From assembly GCA_949318235.1 (NCBI GenBank), contig OX439132.1, positions 22,876,542-22,940,541 of the forward strand: 64,000 nucleotides of DNA, written 5' to 3'. The translations under genes were made by a program, and so were the position numbers. Source of the DNA: Ecdyonurus torrentis. Its lineage: Eukaryota; Arthropoda; Insecta; Ephemeroptera; Heptageniidae. The notes under the pieces are model-generated. The model had not been told where the DNA came from, did not search any database, and saw only the letters and a list, made by a program, of their open reading frames with translations. Below, piece by piece: positions 45,926-58,452 of this stretch (position 1 is its first letter; every line of letters starts with the position of its first letter).

Positions 45926-48900
45926 TCACGCCACACTATACACCTCATAGGTGTCTAGCTGCTTGGACGAGCAGGGTTGCTGATGGTCATCTATTGGCCA
46001 CTGTTGCTTCTGCTGAGAGGACGACTGAGGCTGCTGCTTGCTGGACCCTGGAGTCGCCGTCCTCGGGGGTAAGAGGGAGGTTGGGCGGGAAGGGGCGGAC
46101 GTATGGGTGGGGGAGGAGGACGGAGGAGAAGTTTGCATGTTGATTTCATCTCCAGTGACCACACGACGATATGGATTCACTCCACATCGTGAAATCAGGG
46201 ACAGGGCAAATGCTTCTACTGCACAAATGTAGCCTAGCACCTGCACACATAGATCCATAATATTAAAAAAAATAATACTATAGCAATCATCAAAGTAAAA
46301 AATAATAATAATAATATCAACACACAGGGTCAGATTGGCATAAGAGATGGGAAAGTATTTGTGAATTAGATCTTAATTTTTTATGGCCTATCTTGGCAAA
46401 AATTAGCCCCATGAAAGCTAGCTGGTGTCATGTGGGTGTCATGCCTACAGTGGAGTTATGGGGGGTGGGGGGGGGGGGGGGGGTACCATTGGAGTAATCT
46501 CTTCTATCTATGGTGTCAAATAAGCACCAAGGGCCTAATCCAACACTGTCTACACCTTAATAGGCTATTTTAGTGCACATCTCTTATACCAATCGTTTTC
46601 ATATACACAGGATGCTACAGGTTGTAAAAAAATTTAAATACTGTTTTACAGTAAAAATTTAAGCAAAAAAATGAAAAATTTTCAATTCAAATTTTTGAAC
46701 AGCTTTTCTTTCTTGTTTGCATGAAATACTTACAGAAGTGACAAGCAGTTGGTCTCCAGTGACCCTGGGTACCCAAGCATGGGAAGTTCTGTACTCGTGC
46801 ACCAGATGTATCAGCAAGCTGGAGCCAAGTACATAGGCCAACCCCAGGCACACAAAGAACACTGCATTCTGAAACAGCATGCACATACAGGATTGCATTA
46901 TCATTACTGCAATTAGTTAACCTCTTTTTTTAAATTCAATTCTTCTTCTATGACTTGATGACATTAAATTTTGTAAGTAGAGGAAATACACAGTTGTTGA
47001 CAGAATGTCACTGTCAGATGCCTTATATAAATTTAATTACCATAATAATTTAACTAAGCATTGAACTAAAATAAAATGCAATTAAATTATGAAGTTTTAT
47101 ACTACAATCTAGATTTTTCTTACCAATCGTGGCCAGTTAAAGGGGAAAAGGTAGACCATATGTGATATGTCTAGAAAGAGCAGTAGACTGGTTGCAAGGA
47201 GACTAAAGACTGTGACAAAAAACATGAGTCGAAGTCTTGCTAGCAGTGGTAACATGAAGAGGGGTGCTCGAAGTGAACCACTGGCACATAAGCCTGCTAG
47301 ACATGCTGCACTGCATACCTGTAATAACAACCAAGAAAACAGAATGTTATTCACAATTTTTTTTTTTTTTTTTTTTTGTAAACCTACATCAAAACTTGCA
47401 CTGAAATCAGTTTTTTTTTTTTTTTTTTTTTTTTCAGTTGAGGAGAGGAGAGCCAACTCACCAGTAAGAGGATGCGTACAATGCCAGTAGCTGACTTTAT
47501 GTGCTTGTCATCACAGTAGACAATAACGCCTCGGAACAACATCCTACCCTCATCATCATCTCCGAGTTCATGGTGGTAATTAGCGTGGCTGTCCCAGGAG
47601 TGCACAGTGCCTCCCAGCGACCTTGCACCCCCCTCACCCTCACTCTCAGGTGAACTACCTTCTCCAGCACCAGCTTGTCCTCCCTCACCATCCTCATCCA
47701 CTGCAGTCCTACTGCCTGCTATCTCAAAATCCTGTAGGTACAAAATTATAAGTAAAAAAGTACAATTATTAATTTAAGCGAGAAAGAAGTTATGAGAAAT
47801 GAATAAAGCAGAAAAAAAAAGCAAATTTTATGATCGGAACCCTGCAAGCCGAGGTTATATGATGTAGAAATAAAATTAAGATGAAAAAAGTGAATGAAGA
47901 GAAAAAAGTTAGTCAAAGAGTATGAAAGTTGGCCAGAGATCAGATTCTGCAATTAAACCCTGTTAATTTTTCTCTTCCTATATAAGTTACGTTGGAATAC
48001 ATTTTAATCCTTTTTCCTTTTCTTTTCCTTCTTCTTCTTCTTTTTTACAAATACATTCTGATAAAGCCTTGCTGGTCTTCAACATTTTTCCCTGTTTGTT
48101 TACAGACGCTATGCTGCTTACTTATCTATAGCTTTGCCTAACTGGTTGATCATATCTAACCATGTGATAAAATTTTATAATTTGATTTAAGTATTAGATG
48201 ATAAGTTTTAAATTTATCAGGTGTACTCCTGACCTATAAATCAAAGTAATAATCTGTGTCTTAAAATTTTTATCATTTTTTCTAAATAGCCTAAAAATAA
48301 TAAATGCTCCCTATACTGTGCTTCATTTACCCTACTACTTTATCTTGAACTAGCAGGTTCTTGCTGTAATCATTGTGTACTGAACGATTCCATCAGATTA
48401 TTTTACTTTCTAATACAAAATTGGATTTCCTAGCAAAATACCATCAATATAAATCAAAGTCAAATCTACAAAAAATACAATAAAAATACAAAATTCTACT
48501 TAAATATAAATGCAAATAATGAATTAAAAAAAGTTCTAAAATACTTGTCAAAAATCTGTTCTACTCACACCTAATCAAAACATGATAAATATTCACACAT
48601 ATAATCCTAATTTTCATGGTAGAATACAATGTGTCAACCACATATATGAATGGAATACTCCCTTATTTTAATATAAAAGGAGTTTTACATGCATTTTGTA
48701 CTCACAATCTTTGTTTTCTACCATGACAGATGCATTAACACCTGAAATAGAACCCTTCACCATGTTTCCTACACACAAATAACTCCACTCTGATCTCTTA
48801 CCAACGTCATGACCCTGTGACGACTTGAAATAGCTCTAAATTGAAGCGGTGCCTCAGTGTTATTCCTGGTCACCTGGAAATCCTCAGGGTGGAAGCTGCA

Positions 48901-49080
48901 GGGCTCCAGGTCTTTGATCTCGTCGAGTAGTACCTCGATCTCGTCCGCACCATATAGGTCGGACACTGAGTTGACGTATCGACCAGTTGTAGGCGCGTTA
49001 GGAGTTGTGGCGGTGTTTGCACTGTAGCTCACGGATGGTTTGTCACCAGGACGATCCAAAGCATCAACAGAACGTGGCAT
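45926..49080 (-). CDS. Four-pass membrane protein, MARVEL-like
   Basis: Exons (minus strand): 49080-48802, 47731-47462, 47318-47124, 46868-46734, 46240-45926; 1194 nt, 397 aa, all in phase 0. Seen: an N-terminal hydrophilic region of about 175 residues with an acidic Gly/Glu/Ser-rich part (VDEDGEGGQAGAGEGSSPES); four hydrophobic segments at about 177-197, 213-232, 249-271 and 290-312; and a cytosolic tail rich in Ser, Pro and Gln ending TYEVYSVA. Four close-packed transmembrane helices with both ends inside is the MARVEL-type topology (MAL, CMTM and occludin relatives), proteins that act in membrane apposition and trafficking. I infer the family from topology and residue style; no single diagnostic motif clinches it, and I do not recognise a specific ortholog. 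The donor and acceptor sites are all canonical, so gene structure is firmer than function. Confidence 0.8.
46459..46483. repeat. Poly(G) tract
   Basis: A G-rich run with one interruption, in the last intron of the MARVEL-like gene. Similar poly(C) or poly(G) runs occur near 11911, 12376, 59653 and 60171. Confidence 0.8.
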
Positions 49081-50223
49081 CCTGCGTCAAATCCCCTTTC
49101 CTTCACCCTCTTTCTTTCTCTCTCTTCTATCTTGTCTAACTTTAGCAAGCAACTAGAGTTCAAGCACTACATCAAATACACATCACATCAATATCTTGCT
49201 TACTGTTTATTTTTACCATTCGAATAAAAATTGTATCACTATAAAATAAGTAATCTAAAAATTACTCAATTATAGTTTCTAACATCTAATTTGACAATAG
49301 CATCCAAAATTTCTACGAAGTTTCTAATTTAATCACTTTCTAGTTCTCTTTTTTCTTTGCTGTTCTTTATTTTATTTCTAATCTATTCTTGTCAACTTTT
49401 AGACATTGGTGACTTAAAAGGGTTTAAAATTTCAGATTTAAAAGATAGTCTAAATAAAATCATATTTGAATAAAAATTATTACCGATATAATTTTTTTTA
49501 GTAAAATGTATAGTCAGATTTGTCTTTCATGCAGGCACCTAATTGCAGAACACAAGATCGATATTTCCACATTTTAATCTAAGCCAAATGGTGATCATAA
49601 TAAGCACAGCACTTGTATTGCGTGTAGTTTCTTCATGCACCATTGCCTGTAAAAAAGAATAGCACTAAATCAGGAAAGGGGTTAAAAACTATAATAAATT
49701 TAACACATGGAACAAAAATAAAAAGCACAGAAAACTTCTTTAGTATTTTGAAGGAAACAACTTGAAGGAATCAAGGATTTAACTAACTGTGTGCATTCTA
49801 AAAATCTAGATATAGGTATTAAAAAGAGTGAGCATGCTAGTGATGAAATTATAATACGTTGTTCTGTTAGTATAGTTAAAAAAAAAAAAAATGAAATGCT
49901 GCACTTTTTGCCAACGTTTTAATGAATATTAACTTGGAAGTCAACGTCACAAATTTAAACAAACATTTTAAACAAAAAATACATAGATATACAGTCAAGT
50001 GCGTAGTACTAGTGCAGCATGTATGTATCATCACTCAATTAAGTCATAAATCATCCAGCATAATATAGGTTTCATTATTCTCACCTAAATTGTTTATTAC
50101 TTTATTGTCAGAGAATATTACTTAAAATATTCTTTATAGAATCAGCATATATTACTATTAACATGCTACGTATATGCATACATAATATGCATAGGATGTA
50201 CATACTATGTATGATACACAGTA

Positions 50224-50332
50224 GTGTTGTTTGTAAACCCCATTTTCTTGCACCAAAAATTGCGCATTATATTTGAACAATCATAGTTGATCGTCATTTT
50301 AGTAATAGAAAACAGTGTTTACAGACAGCATT
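50224..50332. repeat. Short inverted repeat, two-copy family (copy 2)
   Basis: GTTTGTAAACCCCATTTTCT, TTGCACCAAAAATTGCGCAT and the right end GTGTTTACAGACAGCATTA match the element at 41793-41901 with about one change in ten bases. Confidence 0.65.
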
Positions 50333-50381
50333 AGTATGTACATAGTGTGTATGCACACTAATTATAATATGTACTGCACAG

Positions 50382-50480
50382 TGGTCCTGAATAAAACTGA
50401 CCGCTTGCGTTTAAGTTTCCCCATACATATACATAACATTTGGAGAGATTAACGTTTTGGTCAGATTTATTTGGGACCAG
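50382..50480. repeat. Short inverted repeat, two-copy family (copy 2)
   Basis: Ends TGGTCCTGAATAAAACTGAC and the inverse of TGGTCCCAAATAAATCTGAC. The interior TGCGTTTAAGTTTCCCCATA ... ATTTGGAGAGATTAACG is shared with 15617-15705. Confidence 0.7.
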
Positions 50481-52108
50481 TGTATGTACATACAATATAC
50501 ATATACATACATACTAGAACATAAATATGTATGTCTATGCAGTTATATCATGGTTAAAAAAAAAAAAAAATGTGTATCTGTTGACAAATATGACTCTGTA
50601 CATCTATGCATAACAAAGAGAACAAGTGTACTGGTAATTCTTACATACCAGTAAATAGTATGCCGGCATGTTGTGGATTAATGATATATGTATGTATGTA
50701 TGTACAGTGTACACACATGAAACATACATTTACAATGTATATGCAACCTGTCCGCTTGCCGCTTATTATTAATGTGTAGAAAAGTATATGTATACAATTT
50801 TACGGCTAAAAACTAGTTAACTATTCGCTGCTTTCACTTAAAAAACAAATGAAAAATTATACTTCTTCACTGCACAGCAAGCTAATGAAACAATAAAAGC
50901 AATTATACATCAACATGGTTTTCGAGGATTATCGCTGACGACTGCAGATCTGCAAAAAGATAAGAATCGTGAAGGTAAAATGTGTAAAATGTACACTTCT
51001 ACGCTCTGTAACAATAACTATGATTAATTTGCTATACTCTAAGTAAGACTTATAAGTTTTTGAAGATTTTGAAACCACTAAAATGAAAAATCTAAACAAA
51101 CCTTGCTGGAATCGGGAATCTGTGTACACAAGCACGCTACACTTTTCGGTTAGCAAAAAAGTACACTTTTTTTATGTTCCATCAATTAAAAACACAACAA
51201 AATAAATAAAAAATACTTTTTCTGGTGATTATTAAGTTAATATTTTGTTTTTGTACTTCAAATCATCATTAAAATTAATGAATTCCATAATACCTGTAAT
51301 AAAATTTTGACAGGCACGCATACGCCATTTTACAACAATTGAGCATCGCAAGAGGGCGTTCCCAAAAATTAGCTGCCAATAAAACAGAGTAAAATAATAC
51401 TAAATTTTGTGTTGCCAAATTAATAAAAATTAATACTATCGGTGGGCACTGGGCACTTATTTATTTAAATCTTTTTTTTAGAACCTCATCGTCTCATCAT
51501 ACAAAATGTTGGTTTGGTTGTTTTTGACTGTGTACTTTACAAATTGGGGAAAAAAAGTAGCTTAACTTATATTATTCACTGTGACTATTCACTGTGATTC
51601 ACACATTTGCTTGCTTAATTAAACAGAGAATGTTACTACGTATATATAGTCAAGTTTGCAGCAACTTGTGTCGCACAGTCTCCTCCGACGATTTTTATTT
51701 TAACCCCCGATGATCCCCAAAACTACCACCACAATTACCGTCATTACGGCACGGTTACTACAATGTAAAGACAGGAAATCAGGGTGCATATTTTACAAAC
51801 CACCCTGCCGTGCCTTGACCAGGCAAGAACTTTTTGGACGGGAGGATTTAGGATTATTAATAGTTAATAATTTGCCTTTTACATTATAAATGTTTATAAG
51901 TTATTAAGGAAAATAAACTATTGACTAATAAAGAAACAACTATTTTGAGGCTGACTTTAATCGATTCTGCTTTCGTTTCAACGTACTGTGCATGCGTAGT
52001 AGAAACTGAAGAGGACTTGAGCAAAATAGCTTAAAGTCAGTCTCAAAACTGTTTTTCCTTTATTAGTGAAGGGTAGATACATTTAAAAGAAAATTATATG
52101 GGAAAAAA

Positions 52109-52460
52109 GCAACAGGCCTTACCATAGAGAAGTCATATAGCCCCGAGTAACAATCTTGCTAGCACAGAGATAATAAACTGTTATAGATATAGGATATGGC
52201 TTTTGTCACAAACTCCAAAGAGAAACAGAGCATGAGAGCAAGTGTTTTTGTGCCTTCATCAGTCTGTGTAGACTTTGAGAGGAACATCATTCATTCTCAG
52301 GCTGATATAGGCACAAATACTCCGCTCCTTTTGGAATCCAGTGTCGAAAGCTATCCACTTTGTGTTTATGATCACTGTTCTAACAAGATTTTCACTTGGA
52401 GTTAAAGGACTCTCCTCTCGAGGGCAAGGCTTTTCCTGGTGTCCTCTAACCTTTCTTTTG
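52109..52460. repeat. MITE related to the copy at 8.7 kb
   Basis: Modules GCAACAGGCCTTACCATAGA, CTTGCTAGCACAGAGATAAT and TCACAAACTCCAAAGAGAAA recur, in part inverted, on the right (GAAAGCTATCCACTTTGTGT, ATTTTCACTTGGAGTTAAAG). The open frame across it (52196-52405) is a by-product of the repeat, not a gene. Confidence 0.55.
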
Positions 52461-53907
52461 AAATTTTCAATAATAATGAAGTAGCAACAAAATATTCAGA
52501 AAAATACAAAATCAAACTTATCCTTAGTCAAAAGCAGTAAAAGCTACAAAACATGTTCAAACTGAAAATTAAAAATCTGTTCATTGAAAAATCGTGCACT
52601 TTGCTTACCCATAAATCAAATAATAAATCAATTAAAGGTCTTAATATATATATTTTTCAATCAATATTTACATGATCAGAATTTTTATGCACTACAGTAC
52701 ATTCACAAAAATTTGACTATAATGTTCCCTCCTGCTTAGAAGACTTGCAAAAGAGGGTTACTAAAAAAAAATAAATAAATAAAAAGTAAAAAACAATCTG
52801 AGCCCAACAATACTGAGGTGCTAGCAGATGCTTGTGTTTTTGTTTTTATTAAACATACCATCACATGGGATAATGAATCAATAACTCATAATGTTATACT
52901 TATGTTACTGTAAAAGCTAATGTACTGAGCCTCAAGGTATACGATTCCTAAATTTCAAGCAATTTGGTTACAAATTATTTTTTGATCTAAATTACATGAA
53001 ATTCAGGAAATAATAACAAATAATCTTGATGCTTAGTAAGCTAAAGTAATTTCAACAGCAACAAAATTCCAACTCAAATTATAGCTGCTTCACTACCTTA
53101 AAGCATGTTAAATCAAGACAGTAATACAAAGTCATCTAGTATCACTCAGCTTGTATTGTTGCCTTTTTTTTTTTTTTTTTTTTTTTTTTCCCCTCTGTGC
53201 GAACACTTTTGCAACTACATTACAGTAAAAAGAATGCATAACAACATTTGCATTTTTGTTACGATTTTTTTTTTACAACAATAATGTAACTTTGCTATTT
53301 CTTCAGCTCTAAATTAAACCCATGGGTTAATTACTTCAGACTTTCATAAAACTTTTCAAACATTTAAGAATTAACCTCAGAGGTGATTTTTTATTTTATT
53401 TATTTTTTTAAGTTTCAGCTAAAATTTATATTGTCTTCAATAGCATGTGTACCAAAATTTAAATCAATTTGTCCATCGGTTATATGGGAAAATATAACAT
53501 GGGACCATGTATGTTTTTTTTTTTTTTTTTTTTTTTTCCCCCACATAACTGATGGACAAACTGTTTTGAAATTTAGTACACATGCTATGAAATGCAATAC
53601 ATACAACCTTATGCTGAAATGAATGGTCTGAGGTTAATCTTTATTATAATAATTATGGTATATAAAAAAAAAATTGTCAACCTAAATTTGGTGCAATAGT
53701 ATTACAAATTTCAAATAATGTTATGCTAAACATGCTTTTTTTTTTCTTTTTTTTTTTGTAAGTAATAGGCTAAATATATAGAAGTACTATATATTTTGAC
53801 AATGTTGCTTCATACAAATATATTTTTTAAAGAAAATATTCTATATTTATCTTAATTTGAGACTATTGAATTTAAAATAACCTATATAAATAAATTTTTA
53901 CAAAGAT

Positions 53908-53909
<2 letters not shown>

Positions 53910-53944
<35 letters not shown>
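53910..53944 (-). repeat. 35-nt poly(A) (minus strand) just after SAP30BP
   Basis: The T run on the plus strand begins about 65 bp beyond the SAP30BP stop and reads as poly(A) in the gene's direction. No AATAAA is present between stop and tract. It may be the fossil tail of a retrocopy or just one of the many homopolymers here. Confidence 0.85.
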
Positions 53945-53948
<4 letters not shown>

Positions 53949-54008
53949 CCATTCATCTTTACTAATGTTAGAGAAAATAATTGTCTATGAATTGAAGTTA
54001 CATGTGAG

Positions 54009-54965
54009 TTATATGCGTGGTCTCTTAGGTAGAGATCCAAATGCAGAGATGACAGTACTTTTTGTGCCAGTGATATTAGCAGTTAATGCTGTAGGCTGAG
54101 GTGGTTGCTGACTACCTCCAACTTGATCCCACTTAGACTTTCTCTTTGCCTCCTCAGCCACACCAGCTGCTGCCTGTGCAGCCGCACTTGCACCAGACAT
54201 TTGAGTTTTAGTAATAACTGTTGTAGTTGACGTTGCACTTCTCTTTGCAGTACCCATCACAATCTCAACCTTAGCCTTATCTTTACGTTCCTTCTCTCTT
54301 TTATCCATATCTGTCTTTTGTACTTTAGCTAATTCTTCATAAAATGATTCTTTACCCCATCTTAATGGATCATAATATTCTGTTGGATAATTAGTACCTA
54401 ATTCATTAATTTTACAATATTGAATAAGTTTTTCATAAATACTAGGATTTCTAAAATCTTTTCTTTGTTGAATTACTCTATTCATGTCTAATCCACCTGA
54501 TATCATTTTATCATAAAATTTATTTATTTTTTCTTGTAGTTCTGCTGAACACTTGCCTTTCGGTTCGTCTGGTAATTTTACACCATCAATAGCAGCTGCA
54601 TTGGCTTTAGCATCAAGTTCCGCTTGTATTTTAGCTTCTGGTGTAGCTTCTGATTCATCTAGAGGTGTCCCAGTATCTCCTTGGTCATATTCTTCATCTT
54701 CCTCCTCGCTTCCTTCTCCCTCATCGTCTGAAGTGACATAAGTGTCATCGTGGTCATCCTGATAAGATACTAATCTTTTTATGTTGGTTTTCTTTTTCTT
54801 CACAGGTGCAGAAGGTGTAGGAGGTTTTGACAAACTGCTTTCTTCTGTCAGCACAACAGTTCCAACTTTTACTCCTGGCTGCTCCTCATGCTCATGTTCA
54901 TCCTCGCCCTCAGAATCTGTGTATGTCGCGGTGAGAGATGCCAAACTGGATATTGGTGCTGACAT
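54009..54965 (-). CDS. SAP30BP: SAP30-binding protein (HCNGP family), single coding exon
   Basis: A nuclear protein of 318 aa (human about 308), first described as a binder of the SAP30 corepressor and later linked to splicing with RBM17. The start chosen is MSAPISSLASL (54965), which follows a TTTCAG acceptor; the longer open frame upstream is hydrophobic intron sequence. Seen: an acidic N-terminal half (EDEHEHEEQ; GEGSEEEDEEYD); LVSYQDD (65-71); the HCNGP domain at about 128-225 with LPDEPKGKCSAELQEKINKF, DFRNPSIYEKLIQYCKINEL and GTNYPTEYYDPLRW; KRKSKWD at 274-280, which fits the U2AF-ligand motif; and a C-terminal TKSTVISAFGSLPKRPRI like that of other members. The entire coding region is one exon although the family normally has many introns, and a poly(A) run follows the stop. 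The frame is fully intact, so it is probably functional. Confidence 0.93.
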   Translation of the reverse strand: MSAPISSLASLTATYTDSEGEDEHEHEEQPGVKVGTVVLTEESSLSKPPTPSAPVKKKKTNIKRLVSYQDDHDDTYVTSDDEGEGSEEEDEEYDQGDTGTPLDESEATPEAKIQAELDAKANAAAIDGVKLPDEPKGKCSAELQEKINKFYDKMISGGLDMNRVIQQRKDFRNPSIYEKLIQYCKINELGTNYPTEYYDPLRWGKESFYEELAKVQKTDMDKREKERKDKAKVEIVMGTAKRSATSTTTVITKTQMSGASAAAQAAAGVAEEAKRKSKWDQVGGSQQPPQPTALTANITGTKSTVISAFGSLPKRPRI

Positions 54966-55047
54966 TGTGTGCTGAAACAATATGAGGATATAAATATTAT
55001 TATTATAAAGTGCATTGATAAAATAAGAAAGAAAGCATAATAGCTCT

Positions 55048-55135
55048 GACCAGGACAATTTGTCACAGGAGTCAATTTGCAACAGGGGACAATTTGCGAC
55101 AACGTATTATTTGGTAGAGCAGACAATTCGTGCAG
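55048..55135. repeat. Degenerate tandem repeat around the word CAATTTG
   Basis: Three consecutive units of about 17-18 bp can be aligned: GGACAATTTGTCACAGG, AGTCAATTTGCAACAGG, GGACAATTTGCGACAAC, followed by weaker units (GCAGACAATTCGTGCAGCG). Related units, inverted, occur at 57288-57400. It lies just upstream of the SAP30BP coding exon. Confidence 0.6.
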
Positions 55136-55298
55136 CGTAAATTCGTAAATATTTTGTGATCAATCACTTTAAGTATAATATTATAACTTGGTAATATATC
55201 ATGACAATGAATTGAATGAAAATTAATTTTTTATTTTCATAACATAAATCGTGAATTGTTTAATAATAATAATAATAATTAAAAGATATAATTATTTG

Positions 55299-55989
55299 AT
55301 TAGACAACTTCACATAATCAACACCTGTCACTGGCAAAGGTCATCAGGTTGATCACTGGCAAGGGTCATCATTAGTTTTATGTTAATTTTGGCCTGGTAT
55401 AGGGCTTACCATGTTAAATTGAGGATTTTGATTTTTGAATATCTCGCTTCAGAATTATTAAAACACGTTAAATAGCACATCATCATAAAGTAAAAAGCAC
55501 AACTCAAAAAGTATTTAGGACATGAACGAGCCCCAATAAAAGGAACAAGGTAAAAACCGTGCTCAAAGTCGACTCCAAATGAGGGTCTGGGATCTACCAG
55601 AAATTTCGGATTCTCATTAGTAATAATTAAAATAAAATGTCGTTTTGATCTAAATTTGAAAAATTTATCTTTGAAAAACTGAAATTTCTGGTAGAACCCA
55701 GACCCTCATTTGAAGTCGACTTTGAGCATGTTTTTCACCTTGCTCCTTTTACTGAGGCTCATTCATGTCCTAAATACTTTTTGAGTTGTGCTTTTTACTT
55801 TATGATGATGTGCGATTTAACGTGTTTTAATAATTCTGAAGCGAGATATTCAAAAATCAAAATCCTCAATTTAACATGGTAAGCCCTATACCAGGCCAAA
55901 ATTAACATAAAACTAATGATGACCCTTGCCAGTGATCAACCTGATGACCTTTGCCAGTGACAAGTGTTAATTATGTGAAGTTGTCTAAT
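55299..55989. mobile_element. Palindromic element of 691 bp
   Basis: Arms of about 309 bp (55299-55607 and 55681-55989) are nearly perfect inverse copies around a 73-bp loop. The ends read ATTAGACAACTTCACATAAT and its inverse. The terminal arm repeats CACTGGCAARGGTCATCA twice. No coding potential and no clear target duplication were found. Confidence 0.8.
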
Positions 55990-56803
55990 GTATTGGTAAT
56001 AATGAGGAACACTGAAATAATTTAGGGACAATTTTATTTCATATTCTAAAAGAGGACATTGTCCTGAGTCAATGTATACGAATTTCTATATATATATATA
56101 TATTTTTAATTAATTTCAATAATTTGTGAAAGTCGCAAAATGACGTCACAGCCGCTAACTTTTTCCTATGCCCACTTGCATAAGTTGTCGTTCGTTATGA
56201 CTCATTTTTTGATTTGCAAAAATTATTTAAAAATACTCAATGAACTCAAAAGTTAGAAATTCACATATCGATAAATTCAGGACAATATACTATTTTAGAT
56301 ATGAAATAAAATTACCCTCTATAATTTTGGTTCAGTCGTCCTCACTGTTGCATTATATTTATTTTGTTTATTTCAATACAATTCATACCCAATAAAAAAG
56401 TTAATTTAAATCAGTACCGGTATATTAAATATTTCAATTATAAAGTTATTCAACTATGTATACATAATGAGCTAATTTAATATTATTGTGAAAGAGGGAA
56501 TCACACGAGTCATATATGAAATATAGTTCACATACAGTATATAGTTCACCCTGCATCTTGCAATGTATATTTATCACTGATCTGTATAAATATTATCAAA
56601 TATTAAAATCAACCAAAGGATATTAAGCATTGCCAATGCCTTTTTTTTTTTTTTTTTTTGTAGCCAACTGGACAAAATTAAAGCAAAGTATAGAATTATA
56701 GCAACATTAAATTCTAAGCAAAACTGCGATTCTCGGCACCTATCTGCTATAACAAATTATCCCGTCACACATTGTCAGCTGTAGAAAATTGTGCATTAGT
56801 AGT

Positions 56804-57283
56804 GAATGAGGAAGTCTACACGAAGTTAACCCCTATGTTTGAATACGTCATTTGAAAGAGAAAAGGTAGTAGATTAACTTAGCATAGGCAATTACTTAGA
56901 AAATTGGCGTTTTATTTAATAAAAGAAGGAATAAAAAAATTCAATTCCCAACCCTTTGCCGACTGTGACGTCATTTGTTTACATCCGATTTTCAATTGTC
57001 TTCTGGATTTCATGCAACTGCTATAAATTCAAAAAAATTAACGGCCAACGGCCACCTTTCAACAATGGGGTCGTTTGAAATCCAGAAGACAATTGAAAAT
57101 CGGATGTAAACAAATGACGTCACAGTCGGCAAAGGGTTGGGAATTGAATTTTTTTATTTCTTCTTTTATTAAATAAAACGCCAATTTTCTAAGTAATTGC
57201 CTATGCTAAGTTAATCTACTACCTTTTCTCTTTCAAATGACGTATTCAAACATAGGGGCTAACTTTGTGTAGACTTCCTCATT
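56804..57283. mobile_element. Palindromic element of about 480 bp carrying TGACGTCA
   Basis: Arms of about 207 bp run from AATGAGGAAGTCTACAC to its inverse, around a loop at about 57012-57076. Each arm carries GACTGTGACGTCATTTG (or its inverse), a perfect CRE-type palindrome. The element is embedded in sequence resembling the CAATTTG tandem repeat on both sides (56740-56803 and 57288-57400). Confidence 0.8.
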
Positions 57284-57287
57284 GTCC

Positions 57288-57400
57288 ACTGTAGCATCGT
57301 CTGTTGTAGCAAATTGTTCCGTTCCGCAAACCATCCGGTAGCAAATTGTCTGTCACGAATCGTTCGGTTATCGTTAATTGTATCCTGGTATCATCACCGT
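57288..57400. repeat. Degenerate CAAATTGT repeat block
   Basis: Units such as TGTAGCAAATTGTTCCGTTC and GGTAGCAAATTGTCTGTCAC, with weaker ones before and after (TTAACGATAACCGAACG inverted). They appear to be the inverse of the units at 55048-55135. The two blocks bracket the two palindromes. Confidence 0.5.
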
Positions 57401-58189
57401 TTACAATTACCTTTAAACAATCATGTGTTTGTGTACTAGTCTGATCAATAAATTTATTTTATTTATTTGATAGCAATTTAGTATATTTATACATATTTTA
57501 TATACTGTACATTTACATATTCACATATGGTAAATTACTAGTTATCGGCACGCTCTTGTTACGGCAAAAGTAATAAGTTTACAAAATTCTAACTAGAACC
57601 TACTATCTTAGAATTCCGTCTACTTGCCATACCACTACTTACAAACTTTTATCACTAGAGGGGGCCGAGATAAATAGGGGTGCCGGTAACTGCGGCAGGG
57701 TCGGTTTGGCTGCTTTTTCTCAACAATACTATAGGAATTTCAACTTTAAGACACTTAAGCTGCCGATAGCTAGTACATTTCCCATGCATATATGATGTAT
57801 GTTATGTGTATGTATGTATAGTAATATGTATAATATACTATTTTGTACATATAGAATGCATGTTATGAGATTGTATCTACTACAATACATATATCAATAA
57901 CTCTAATAAAAAATGCCACTTTTCTGCCACCCTCCAATTTTCGGCCTCTTGAACTTTGAAGGGTTATATATATAAAAAAAAAAAACTACACAACTCAGAA
58001 GCCAAATTTTTGTTTTCCTAGCTCCAAAAAATGTTGTCAACAGTGTGCCAGAATTTCAAGTGCTTATATGTCTATGTATGTACTAGAATAATTTTAAAAT
58101 CACTTATTTAATTACAAGTGGCCGAAAAGTGGCTGAAAAGGCGAAAAGTAGCATATCTACCATATGTATGTAATCATAATCGGGCTGAG

Positions 58190-58452
58190 TGTCTCAGGAA
58201 AGATTAAATACAAAGTACTGTGTTTAATTCATAATTTAAACACAAACAAGGATGATATCTATGAAGAATTTTACAAAAAAAAACTTGAAGTACATACATA
58301 TAATACAAGACAAGCTAATGATTTTCATATGTTCAACCAATCGAATTAAGTAGAAACTGTACAATGAACTAAAGAATGAAGTCAAAGAACTGAACATGAA
58401 GAATTTCAAGAAAGAACTCTTGAAATTAATTAAGCAAGAAGAGCAGTGTTAG
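58190..58452 (+). pseudogene. LINE reverse transcriptase C-terminal remnant
   Basis: Two reading-frame pieces look like the end of a LINE ORF2. The first encodes HNLNTNKDDIYEEFYKK ... VHTYNTRQANDFHMF up to a stop near 58347; the second, from 58354, encodes KLYNELKNEVKELNMKNFKK and ends in TAG at 58450. The pattern YNTR-x(2)-NDFH followed by LYN-L and FKKxL is familiar from RT C-termini. The usual KGPxLWN segment between them is missing, so the copy is decayed. Family within the LINEs is not determined. Confidence 0.6.

Larger units (their letters stand above)
49081..53909. other. Intergenic DNA with upstream part of the MARVEL-like gene
   Basis: The first roughly 100 bp upstream of 49080 (minus strand) are purine-rich and likely 5' UTR. 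The rest is AT-rich with TATG-type microsatellite patches (about 50480-50720), two short inverted-repeat elements (50224-50332, 50382-50480) and one larger MITE (52109-52460). No additional exon was found. Confidence 0.45.
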
